From: an uncultured Bacteroidales bacterium
GTDB lineage: Bacteria; Bacteroidota; Bacteroidia; Bacteroidales; P3
NCBI GenBank assembly: GCA_946540365.1
Contig: CAMNIH010000052.1
Location: 1-11,359, forward strand
Reading direction: 5' to 3'
DNA: 11,359 nucleotides
Positions 1 through 6,579 of this stretch are shown here, one piece after another (position 1 is the first letter of the stretch; each line of letters begins with the position of its first letter). Below the pieces are notes generated by a model. The model saw only the letters and a program-made list of their open reading frames with translations. It was not told the DNA's origin and ran no database searches. Both the position numbers and the translations under genes were made by a program.

Positions 1-1
1 C

Positions 2-673
2 CACGGCACCAGCCATAAATTCGTCGCCGAGAAGGCCGCCAAGATGATCGGCCGCGACTGGCACGACCTGAAGATCATCTCCTGCCACCTCGGCAGCGGC
101 GCCTCGATCTGCGCCATCGACCACGGCAAGAGCTTCGACACCACCATGGGCATGACTCCGCTGGAGGGCCTCATCATGGGCTCGCGCCCCGGCGACGTGG
201 ATCCCGGCGTCATCGAGTTCATCATCAAGAAGGAGATCGTCGAGAACGGCAAGGACTGGAAGGACGTCACCAAGATCCTCAACAAGCAGAGCGGCCTGGT
301 GGGCATCAGCGGCGGCAAGCAGGACATGCGCGACATCCGCGCGGGGCGCGACGCCGGCGACGTGCGCTGCACCTACGCCTTCGACATGTTTGCCCAGCGC
401 GTGAAGCGCTACATCGGAGGCTACATGGCCGAGATGGGCGGCTGCGACCTGCTGCTCTTCACCGGCGGCATCGGCGAGAACGCCTGGTTCATGCGCCGTC
501 CCATCCTGGAGAACATGGAGTGCCTCGGCATCCAGATCGACTTCAGCAAGAACGACAACGTGATGGGCGAGGACATCATCCTCTCGACCCCCGAGTCGAA
601 GATGGCCGTCGTGGTGGTCACCACCGACGAGGAGTACGTCATCGCCAGCGACACCTACAGCCTGGTGAAGTAA
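2..673 (+). CDS. ackA: Acetate kinase, C-terminal part (5' end outside window)
   Basis: Acetate kinase interconverts acetyl phosphate + ADP and acetate + ATP in the cytoplasm, the ATP-yielding step of the Pta-AckA pathway. The reading frame is open from base 2, and the 223 visible residues begin with HGTSHKFVAEKA, matching the family's GTSHK motif. The phosphate-binding segment CHLGSGASICAI, the segment GMTPLEGLIMGSRPGDVDP and the adenosine-binding TGGIGENA follow in the expected order. Near the end is TTDEEYVIASDT, which carries the conserved metal-binding Glu region. The family is about 400 residues, so roughly 175-180 N-terminal residues are missing at the window edge. An ATG at 44 is internal and not the start. 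Pta often precedes ackA in Bacteroidota but is not visible here. A strong hairpin follows the stop codon. Identification is by family motifs and is secure. Confidence 0.96.
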   Translation, partial: HGTSHKFVAEKAAKMIGRDWHDLKIISCHLGSGASICAIDHGKSFDTTMGMTPLEGLIMGSRPGDVDPGVIEFIIKKEIVENGKDWKDVTKILNKQSGLVGISGGKQDMRDIRAGRDAGDVRCTYAFDMFAQRVKRYIGGYMAEMGGCDLLLFTGGIGENAWFMRRPILENMECLGIQIDFSKNDNVMGEDIILSTPESKMAVVVVTTDEEYVIASDTYSLVK

Positions 674-701
674 GGCTTCCCGGCAACAGTATAACTGAAC
701 G

Positions 702-733
702 AGTCCCGCCGCACAATAAAGTGCGGCGGGACT
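702..733 (+). terminator. Rho-independent-type hairpin after ackA
   Basis: Arms 702-714 (AGTCCCGCCGCAC) and 721-733 are perfect 13-bp complements around the loop AATAAA. They are followed by GCGTTATTAT, an only moderately T-rich tail. The position, 28 bp after the ackA stop, fits a transcription terminator. The hairpin ends just 16 bp before the next start codon, so it could equally act as a 5'-leader structure for that gene. Confidence 0.75.
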
Positions 734-749
734 GCGTTATTATGGCACT

Positions 750-1967
750 ATGAAGAAAAGCGTCTTATTCCTGTTTCTGCTGGTGGCGGCGGTGGCGGCC
801 ACGGCGCAGTATCAGTTGCCCAATGCGGGCTTCGAGCAGTGGGACGGCGGCAACACCTCCGAGCCTACCCATTGGAACACCTTCAGCTCGTCGGACGGCA
901 GCTTTGCCAGCTTGGCCTCGTCGAACCACCACTACCGCCGCAACGGCGGCCGACCGGGCACCTCGGGCAGCCACTTCCTGACCCTCTACACGCAGTCCAT
1001 CCTCGGCATCAAGGCCAACGGCAACATGACCACCGGCCGCATACACGCCGGTTCGATGACGGCCGCAAGCAGCGAGAACTACAACTACACCCAGCGCTCG
1101 AACGCCGACCACAGCCTCGCCTTCACGGGCACGCCGGACTCGATGTATGTGTGGGTGAGCTACTATGCCGCCAGCGGCAGCTCGCAGGCCCAGGTGTCGG
1201 CCATCCTGCACGGCGACAACGACTTCCGCGCCCCCAACCAGGAGGGCGACGCCGCCCTCTACTGCGCCAAGGCGGTGGCCCGCTTCGGCCGCACCACCTC
1301 GTCGGCCCACAGCTACCAGTGGCAGCAGATGAAGGTGCCGTTCGTCTACGACGGCAACGCCGCTCCGCACTACATGCTGGTCAACCTCACCACCAACGCC
1401 ACCCCCGGCGGCGGCGACGGCAACGACTCACTGTCGGTCGACGACATCGAGTTCGTCTACAGCGCCTGGCTCACCGGCATCCAGGTCGGCGGACAGCCGA
1501 TAGAAGGGTTCCAAAAGGGGCGCTTCGACTACACCCTGCATGTCGACGACGCGAGCCTGCTGGCTGACGGCAGCGTGACGGTGACCACCGAGGCCTCCGA
1601 CGCCACCGTCGGCATCGAGCGCATGGCGGTGGACACCATCCCCGAGTCGGCCCTCTTCGTCATCAGCGTCACCGCCGAGGACGGCATCACCGTCCGCACC
1701 TACACCGTGCGCCTCATCCACGGCGAACCCGGTCCCGTGGGCATCGACAGCCCCGCCGCCCCGACGCCCTTCGGCGTCTACCCCAACCCGACGGCCGACC
1801 ACGTCACCGTCGAGGCCGACGGCCAGGTGACCCTCACCGACCTGCAGGGCCACGAGCTGCTGCGCCGCACCATCCACGGCAGCGCCCGCCTCGACCTCCG
1901 TTCCCTGCCCGGCGGCACCTACCTCCTGCGCTGCGGCCAGACCACCCGCACCGTGGTGAAAAAGTGA
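750..1967 (+). CDS. Secreted PCMD-like protein with T9SS C-terminal sorting domain
   Basis: This is a predicted secreted or surface protein of 405 residues. The N-terminus MKKSVLFLFLLVAAVAATAQ is a clear signal peptide, probably cleaved after AQ. Residues about 21-240 begin LPNAGFEQWDGG and contain several Trp/Tyr-rich beta-strand segments. This resembles the PCMD family (putative carbohydrate metabolism domain) of Bacteroidota; the family assignment is by pattern and its activity is unknown. Residues about 240-330 look like a small beta-sandwich linker. Residues 341-405, starting FGVYPNPTADHVTV and including LTDLQGHELL, LRSLPGGTYLLR and the terminal VVKK, are a type A T9SS sorting domain (Por secretion tail). 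Such tails direct export across the outer membrane and are removed there. No good TAnnTTTG promoter is visible in the 76 bp upstream. Confidence 0.88.
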   Translation: MKKSVLFLFLLVAAVAATAQYQLPNAGFEQWDGGNTSEPTHWNTFSSSDGSFASLASSNHHYRRNGGRPGTSGSHFLTLYTQSILGIKANGNMTTGRIHAGSMTAASSENYNYTQRSNADHSLAFTGTPDSMYVWVSYYAASGSSQAQVSAILHGDNDFRAPNQEGDAALYCAKAVARFGRTTSSAHSYQWQQMKVPFVYDGNAAPHYMLVNLTTNATPGGGDGNDSLSVDDIEFVYSAWLTGIQVGGQPIEGFQKGRFDYTLHVDDASLLADGSVTVTTEASDATVGIERMAVDTIPESALFVISVTAEDGITVRTYTVRLIHGEPGPVGIDSPAAPTPFGVYPNPTADHVTVEADGQVTLTDLQGHELLRRTIHGSARLDLRSLPGGTYLLRCGQTTRTVVKK

Positions 1968-1987
1968 CACCCCGGAACACACACGCC

Positions 1988-2050
1988 AAACAGCACCCTA
2001 TCGGGTATAATAATATGTTAAAAATACATAATTATACCCGATAGGGTGCT
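1988..2050. repeat. Inverted-repeat cassette, copy 1 (upstream of hipB); probable operator pair
   Basis: Arms 1992-2011 and 2031-2050 are perfect 20-bp complements around a 19-nt AT-rich centre. Each arm contains its own dyad ACCC-N4-GGGT, at 1995-2006 and 2036-2047, with centres 41 bp apart (about four helical turns). Bases 1988-2047 match 3578-3637 with only three differences in 60. The cassette ends about 20 bp before the -7 element of hipB, so a bound repressor could block the promoter. Operators of HipB-type repressors are known to be multiple dyads, which supports this inference. Confidence 0.85.
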
Positions 2051-2069
2051 TTATATGGATAAATAATTG

Positions 2070-2077
2070 TATTTTTG
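2070..2077 (+). promoter_or_regulatory. -7 promoter element of the hip operon
   Basis: TATTTTTG matches the Bacteroides -7 consensus TAnnTTTG exactly and lies 25 bp before the hipB ATG. No good -33 TTTG is present at the usual 19-21 bp spacing; that region is occupied by the end of the inverted-repeat cassette. Confidence 0.6.
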
Positions 2078-2087
2078 CAGCTGCAAA
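2074..2087. promoter_or_regulatory. 14-bp palindrome over the hipB -7 element
   Basis: TTTGCAGCTGCAAA is a perfect palindrome. It shares its TTTG with the -7 element and should cover the transcription start. It is a candidate repressor site separate from the upstream cassette. The function is inferred from position only. Confidence 0.45.
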
Positions 2088-2102
2088 CAGATTAGGAAAA
2101 AT

Positions 2103-2309
2103 ATGGATACCGTTGGAAATTTTGTCAAGCAGAAACGCAAGCAATACGCTCTAACACAAGAGGAACTGTCGCAGAAAGCAGGCGTGGGACTTAGATTTGT
2201 ACGCGAATTGGAAGGAGACAAACCGACCCTTCGGATGGATAAAGTGAATGAGGTGCTGGCCTTGTTCGGCACACGTTTGGGAGTGGTCAGGGAGGAGGTC
2301 CCGGCATGA
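2103..2309 (+). CDS. hipB: HipB-like XRE-family repressor/antitoxin
   Basis: This 68-residue protein is essentially a single helix-turn-helix domain. It begins MDTVGNFVKQKRKQY; TQEELSQKAGVGLRFVRELEGDK forms the helix-turn-helix at about residues 19-41, and TLRMDKVNEVLALFG the last helices. This matches the XRE/HipB type, which binds dyad operators as a dimer and represses its own operon. The ATG at 2103 is preferred over the in-frame ATG at 2067 because the latter lies upstream of and inside the promoter -7 element and adds non-homologous residues. The stop overlaps the next start (ATGA at 2306-2309), implying translational coupling. The operon order HipB, short HipA-N protein, kinase is that of HipBST systems. 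The inverted-repeat cassette immediately upstream is the likely binding site. Confidence 0.9.
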   Translation: MDTVGNFVKQKRKQYALTQEELSQKAGVGLRFVRELEGDKPTLRMDKVNEVLALFGTRLGVVREEVPA

Positions 2310-2632
2310 GAAAAGGCAAGATACTCTACAAAGGCATTCCGGCCGGCGAGGTCACCGAGGACGACGAAGGCTACACCTTTGCCTACTACGACTCATATCT
2401 GCGATCCACGGATCCCCAGCCCATCAGTGCCACGATGCCCCTGCGGCCGCAGCCCTACCCATCCACCATGCTTCACCCGTTCTTCGACGGCCTCATTCCT
2501 GAGGGGTGGCTTCTCGACATATCGGCCCGCAACTGGAAACTGAAGACCTACGACCGGATGGGCCTCTTGCTGGCATGCTGCCGCGACTGCATCGGGGCAG
2601 TGAGTGTTGAACCCATAACCGACGAATCGTGA
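2306..2632 (+). CDS. hipS: HipS-like protein (stand-alone HipA N-terminal subdomain)
   Basis: This 108-residue protein corresponds to the N-terminal 'couple' domain of HipA kinases, encoded here as a separate gene. Typical segments are KGKILYKGIPAGEV at the start, YLRSTDPQPISATMPLR in the middle, FFDGLIPEGWLLD (residues 59-71) and the closing DRMGLLLACCRDCIGAVSV. In the E. coli HipBST system the equivalent protein is the antitoxin, and a Trp is reported to block the HipT active site. W68 in PEGW is a plausible counterpart, by inference. The start overlaps the hipB stop and the end overlaps the hipT start (GTGA, 2629-2632), so the three proteins are probably made in balanced amounts. Split HipA proteins are common in Bacteroidota, so the split is not a recent frameshift. 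Confidence 0.87.
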   Translation: MRKGKILYKGIPAGEVTEDDEGYTFAYYDSYLRSTDPQPISATMPLRPQPYPSTMLHPFFDGLIPEGWLLDISARNWKLKTYDRMGLLLACCRDCIGAVSVEPITDES

Positions 2633-3579
2633 CGACCATGGGAAAATGTCTTTACTGCTATAAGGAACTGGGCGACGGCGAGCAGGGATTTCACGCATCG
2701 TGCGCCCACAAGTTTTTCGGTTCCAGATCCATACCGGAACTGCCCTATTCACGAAGCAATCTCGATGAACTGGCCGTGCTGTTGGTCGACACACACACGA
2801 CCGTGACCGGGGTCCAACCCAAACTGTCGATGCACTTGAACAAAGGCGACCGCCACGAGCCAGCCAAACTGACCATCGTGGGCCTTTGGGGCAACTACAT
2901 CATGAAACCGCAATCCTCCACCCTGCCCCACCTTCCCGAAAACGAGGATCTGACCATGCACCTGGCCGAGATGGCCGGCATCAGAACAGTACCACACACC
3001 CTGATGCAGATGGCCGACGGCGAACGGTGCTACCTGACACGGCGCGTCGACCGCACCCCGCAGGGGGAGAAAATAGCGATGGAGGATACTTGTCAGCTTT
3101 CAGGACAGCTGACAGAACACAAATATCGGTCGTCTTACGAGAAAGTCGCCAAAACAATCTCCACCTATTCGCAAGTGGGTCGACTGGATGTAATCAACTA
3201 CTGGCAGACAGTGCTGTTCTCGTGGATTGTCGGCAATTCCGACATGCACCTCAAAAACTTCTCGCTCTTCCAGCCCGAAGGCCAGCCCCGTCAGCTTGCC
3301 CCCGCCTACGACCTGCTGAATGTCCACCTGGCTTTGCCCGAAGACACTGAAGAATTAGCCCTTTCTCTCAATGGCAAGAGAAAGAAACTGACCCGCAAGG
3401 ACTTTGAAACCGCCATGACTCTCTCGGGTCTGAATTCCAAAACCATCGACAATATGATCTCCTCGTTCGGAAAAACACACTCGCGATGGAAGGACTGTAT
3501 CCACATGTCGTTTCTGTCAGAGGAGGAACAAACGACATACATCAATCAAATCGAAACCGCATTACAAAGACTAATATAA
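2629..3579 (+). CDS. hipT: HipT-like Ser/Thr kinase toxin (HipA C-terminal kinase)
   Basis: This is a HipA-fold kinase of 316 residues that would phosphorylate a translation factor; known relatives target GltX (HipA) or TrpS (HipT). Its own target is not known. The N-terminus has a Cys/His cluster (CLYCYKELG and GFHASCAHKFFG) common in Bacteroidota members. TVTGVQPK (58-65) is the Gly-rich loop, YIMKP (K93) the ATP-contacting Lys region, and NEDLTMHLAEMAG (105-117) the following helix. TRRVDR is at 137-142, GNSDMHLKNFSL (202-213) is the catalytic loop with D205, and LAPAYDLL carries the metal-binding D228. All core residues appear present, so the kinase should be active. Start: either GTG at 2629, overlapping the hipS stop, or ATG at 2638, three codons later. 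The stop codon at 3577-3579 runs directly into the second inverted-repeat cassette. Confidence 0.9.
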   Translation: MTTMGKCLYCYKELGDGEQGFHASCAHKFFGSRSIPELPYSRSNLDELAVLLVDTHTTVTGVQPKLSMHLNKGDRHEPAKLTIVGLWGNYIMKPQSSTLPHLPENEDLTMHLAEMAGIRTVPHTLMQMADGERCYLTRRVDRTPQGEKIAMEDTCQLSGQLTEHKYRSSYEKVAKTISTYSQVGRLDVINYWQTVLFSWIVGNSDMHLKNFSLFQPEGQPRQLAPAYDLLNVHLALPEDTEELALSLNGKRKKLTRKDFETAMTLSGLNSKTIDNMISSFGKTHSRWKDCIHMSFLSEEEQTTYINQIETALQRLI

Positions 3580-3638
3580 ACAGTACCCTATCGGGTATAA
3601 TAATATGTTTAAAATACACAATTATACCCGATAGGGTA
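3578..3638. repeat. Inverted-repeat cassette, copy 2 (downstream of hipT, upstream of OmpA-family gene)
   Basis: Arms 3584-3601 and 3621-3638 are perfect 18-bp complements. The 60 bp 3578-3637 match 1988-2047 with differences only at 3584, 3610 and 3619. The T3584/A3638 pair replaces C1994/G2048, a compensated change that keeps the stem. Dyads ACCC-N4-GGGT are at 3585-3596 and 3626-3637, again 41 bp apart. The cassette starts inside the hipT stop codon and ends 14 bp before the next ATG. It is not followed by a T-tract, so a simple terminator is less likely than an operator or a recombination scar. Confidence 0.85.
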
Positions 3639-3652
3639 AAACGAAGAATAAC

Positions 3653-5227
3653 ATGAAGAGAATTTGGGTCATACTGCTGTTTCTGCTGCCGCTGGCGGCG
3701 CTGGGACAGAACAAGAAGAGCGAGCCGCTGTTCGAGCAGGCCGTGGAGAAGAGCATCGTGGGCCAGTACGAGGAGGCCATCAAGCTGCTGCACAAGGCCA
3801 TCAAGGTGGATCCCACCTACGCCGAAGCCTACCTGCTGCTGGGCAACCAGCACCTGCAGCTGCAGCAGTATGCCACGGCGCGCGACTGCTACCGGCAGTG
3901 CCTCGACCTGAATCCCGCGAGCAGCCGCTGGGTGCAGGAGGCGCGCGACGGCATCCGCACGGCCGAGTGGCGCCAGCACGCCGTGGAGCACCCCGTGCCC
4001 TTCCGGCCCGTCAACCTGGGGCCCAACGTCAACAGCGAGGCCGACGAGTACATGCCGGCCCTGACGGCCGACTACCGCATGCTGGTCTTCACGCGGCGCG
4101 TGCCGCGCCGCGCCACCACCCGGCGCGACCTGCCGCAGGAGGAGGACTTCTACCTCTCGCTCTACGACACCATGGAGCTCAACTGGGGCCCGGCCGAGCG
4201 CATGCCCGAGCCGCTCAACAGCAACGCCAACGAGGGGGCGCAGACCCTCTCGCACGACGGGCGCGTGGTCATCTTCACCGCCTGCGGCCGCAACAACGAA
4301 CCCACCGGCTGCGACCTCTACCTCAGCGTGAGACAGGGCAAGCGCTGGGGCAAGCCGCGCAACCTGGGGGCGCCGGTGAACAGCACCTACTGGGAGTCGT
4401 TCCCCTCGCTCTCCATCGACGGCTACACGCTCTACTTCGCCTCCAACCGGCGGGGCGGCTACGGCGGCACCGACATCTGGTGCAGCACCCTCGAGGAGGG
4501 CCGCTGGAGCGAGCCCCGCAACCTGGGCCCCGCCATCAACACCCCCGGCGACGAGACCTCGCCCTACATCCACTTCGACGACCGCACGCTCTACTTCTCG
4601 TCCAACGGCCACCTGGGCATGGGCGGCGCCGACCTCTACGTGGCCAAGCGCATCGACGACACCACCTGGGGCGAGGTGAAGAACCTCGGCTACCCCATCA
4701 ACACCGCCGGCGACGAGGCCAGCCTCATCGTGGCGCCCGACGGGCGCACGGCCCTCTTCGCCAGCGACCGCAGCGACGGCTACGGCCAGCAGGACCTCTA
4801 CAGCTTCGTCCTGCCCGCCCCGGCGCGGCCGGAGGCCATCACCTTCATCGACCCGGTGCGGCAGGCCGAGAACCTGCTCACCCTGGGCGATACCGTCACG
4901 CTGAAAAACATCTTCTTCCACACCGCCAGCGCCGAGCTCTACGAGACCTCGCTGGCCGAGCTGGACCGCCTGGCCGAGGCCCTGCAGCGGCACCCGACGC
5001 TGCGCCTCGAGGTGGGCGGCCACACCGACGCCGTGGGCTCCGATGCCGACAACCTGGTCCTCAGCGAGCGGCGCGCCAAGGCCGTCTACGACTACCTGAT
5101 CCTCAGCGGCGTCAGCGCCGACCGCCTCACCTACCGCGGCTACGGCGAAAGCCGCCCCGTGGCCGACAACGACAGCCCCGAAGGGCGCGCCGCCAACCGC
5201 CGCACCACCCTCACCCCGCTGCGGTAG
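3653..5227 (+). CDS. TPR / beta-propeller / OmpA-like envelope protein
   Basis: This is a predicted periplasmic or outer-membrane-associated protein of 524 residues that would bind peptidoglycan. The signal peptide is MKRIWVILLFLLPLAALGQ. Residues about 24-105 form TPR-like helices (YEEAIKLLHKAIKVDPTYAEAYLL). Residues about 118-395 hold about five WD40-like PD40 blades, recognisable by repeats such as TLYFASNRRGGYGGTDIW and TLYFSSNGHLGMGGADLY with NLG.P.N spacers. Residues about 415-524 are an OmpA-C domain: FFHTASAEL, GHTDAVGSDADN, LSERRAKAVYDYL and the final NRR. The TPR/propeller/OmpA order resembles PorE-type proteins linked to T9SS, but the regulatory carboxypeptidase-like domain of PorE is not visible, so the name is not given. 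The start follows an A-rich stretch. The cassette shared with hipB lies directly upstream. Its stop is 5 bp from the end of the convergent ATPase gene. Confidence 0.9.
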   Translation: MKRIWVILLFLLPLAALGQNKKSEPLFEQAVEKSIVGQYEEAIKLLHKAIKVDPTYAEAYLLLGNQHLQLQQYATARDCYRQCLDLNPASSRWVQEARDGIRTAEWRQHAVEHPVPFRPVNLGPNVNSEADEYMPALTADYRMLVFTRRVPRRATTRRDLPQEEDFYLSLYDTMELNWGPAERMPEPLNSNANEGAQTLSHDGRVVIFTACGRNNEPTGCDLYLSVRQGKRWGKPRNLGAPVNSTYWESFPSLSIDGYTLYFASNRRGGYGGTDIWCSTLEEGRWSEPRNLGPAINTPGDETSPYIHFDDRTLYFSSNGHLGMGGADLYVAKRIDDTTWGEVKNLGYPINTAGDEASLIVAPDGRTALFASDRSDGYGQQDLYSFVLPAPARPEAITFIDPVRQAENLLTLGDTVTLKNIFFHTASAELYETSLAELDRLAEALQRHPTLRLEVGGHTDAVGSDADNLVLSERRAKAVYDYLILSGVSADRLTYRGYGESRPVADNDSPEGRAANRRTTLTPLR

Positions 5228-5232
5228 CGGCC

Positions 5233-6549
5233 CTATAAAAACATCACAAGATATACGGGCATATAAACGACGTTGTCTTCTGTGCGCGAAGCACCCTCGT
5301 TGCACAAAACCATCGCCGACCTTATCTTGTAGTCCGGATTCCTGACGAAACGGTCAAGGGAGCGGTGTGTGGAATAGTCCTTGCCGGACTTCACCTCGAG
5401 GGGCAGCACCGACAGGCTGTCGTAGTCGTCTATCAGGAAGTCCACCTCACCCTTCTGCTTGTTGTCATAGTAAAAAAGGGCATGCCCGTGAGCCCGCAGT
5501 TCGGTGGCGGCAACGGTCTCATACACGGCACCCAGGTTCACGCCGAGATGGTCGTCCTTGATGGCGCTGACATTGTTTCTAAACAAGATGTACGAAAGCA
5601 GCCCCACATCATTGAGATAAAGCTTCAAGAGGTTCTTCCTGGCGGAGCTAATCAACGGGAACGTCGGATTGGAGATGGCACGGACGTCGAGCGCCACGCC
5701 GGAACTGATAAGATATTCTATATCGTCCTCATAGTCGCGCGCAGCCTTGCCCCGCTTGTCTTCAACCTCGTTGAAACGCAGCCTCTTCTTGCGGTTTTCC
5801 ATATTTGAAGGAATCATATCGTATATGCGCCGAATATGAAGTTTCTCCGCCATACTGTATTGCGAGGCATCCTCACGGTAAAGATTATATATCTCTTCGT
5901 GGATCTTCCGGACACGATAAATATTCTGTGTATCAAGATAGCAATTCACCGCTTGCGGCAGTCCACCGATCAACAGATAGGTCTTGAACAGGTCGAGTAG
6001 ACGTCGATGCAGGCCGTCATCGAAACTTTCGCGATTCCCGAATCTCACCCTCAGAGTGTCAATGACCTCGTCACCGACACCGTTGGCCCAAAGGAACTCC
6101 TCGAAATCGAGGGGGTACATGTGCTCTGTTTGTATTCGGCCACCGGGGACGGAGAGGGTCTTGTGCATGGTGACGCCCAGCAGCGAGCCGCTGACGATGT
6201 AGGTAAACCTATCGTCATCGCACAAGAACTTTAGCAGGGTAAGCAGCGAAGGATAGGCTTGTATCTCGTCAAGGAATACCAGGGTGTTATCTTTCGTTCC
6301 CAATCTCCGCCCGGCAATGGCACTCAGCCTTACATAGAAGTCTTCCACACCTTTCACATCGGCAAACAGTCGGGCGCCATCCCTGTCATCAATCATATTG
6401 ACCTCGACAAAATTTTGGAAAGCGGCACGTCCCTCATGGCGAATAATGTACGATTTTCCTACTTGCCGCGCACCGTCGATAAGGAGAATCCTTTTTCGAT
6501 CCGAGTCAAAATACTCATTTATTGTATGTTGTATCTTCCTTTTTAGCAT
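5233..6549 (-). CDS. AAA_14 / DUF4143 family ATPase
   Basis: This 438-residue protein has an N-terminal AAA-type ATPase domain. IDGARQVGKSYI is the Walker A motif (K32, S33) and NTLVFLDEIQAYPS the Walker B (D94, E95), with a sensor-like FTYIVSGSLLG segment after it. LIGGLPQAVNCYL marks the start of the DUF4143 half. Near the C-terminus, GEVDFLI (367-373, D370) followed by LPLEVKSGK (E385, K387) resembles a PD-(D/E)XK nuclease core, which is usual in this family. The cellular role is not established; members are numerous in Bacteroidota and often behave as accessory genes. Base composition is clearly lower in GC than the flanking genes, suggesting transfer. It is monocistronic, convergent with the upstream gene with a 5-bp gap, and has its own promoter region with repeated 14-bp sites. 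The ATG at 6547-6549 is the natural start. Confidence 0.9.
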   Translation of the reverse strand: MLKRKIQHTINEYFDSDRKRILLIDGARQVGKSYIIRHEGRAAFQNFVEVNMIDDRDGARLFADVKGVEDFYVRLSAIAGRRLGTKDNTLVFLDEIQAYPSLLTLLKFLCDDDRFTYIVSGSLLGVTMHKTLSVPGGRIQTEHMYPLDFEEFLWANGVGDEVIDTLRVRFGNRESFDDGLHRRLLDLFKTYLLIGGLPQAVNCYLDTQNIYRVRKIHEEIYNLYREDASQYSMAEKLHIRRIYDMIPSNMENRKKRLRFNEVEDKRGKAARDYEDDIEYLISSGVALDVRAISNPTFPLISSARKNLLKLYLNDVGLLSYILFRNNVSAIKDDHLGVNLGAVYETVAATELRAHGHALFYYDNKQKGEVDFLIDDYDSLSVLPLEVKSGKDYSTHRSLDRFVRNPDYKIRSAMVLCNEGASRTEDNVVYMPVYLVMFL

Positions 6550-6571
6550 GTCCTATTTTGTTTTCACAATG

Positions 6572-6579
6572 CAAAAATA
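6572..6579 (-). promoter_or_regulatory. -7 promoter element of the ATPase gene
   Basis: Read on the minus strand, TATTTTTG fits the TAnnTTTG consensus exactly, 22 bp before the ATPase ATG. The surrounding 13 bases TTGTATTTTTGCA (6570-6582) are identical to those around the hipB -7 element. A clear -33 TTTG is missing. The first 14-bp repeat abuts this box. Confidence 0.55.

Noticed and set aside
2306..3579. hipS and hipT as one hipA gene broken by a frameshift
   Set aside because: The genes overlap by a clean GTGA stop-start, both have natural termini, and the three-gene HipB/HipS/HipT order is an established arrangement.
1988..3637. The two cassettes as terminal repeats of an insertion sequence
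   Set aside because: Each cassette is internally symmetrical and enclosed genes encode only HipB/HipS/HipT; there is no transposase and no evident target duplication.
3542..5305. A 587-codon open frame on the minus strand opposite the TPR/OmpA gene
   Set aside because: It is the antisense shadow of a GC-rich gene. Its Val/Gly/Ala/Arg-rich product has no recognisable domains, while the plus-strand product has a signal peptide and three known domains.
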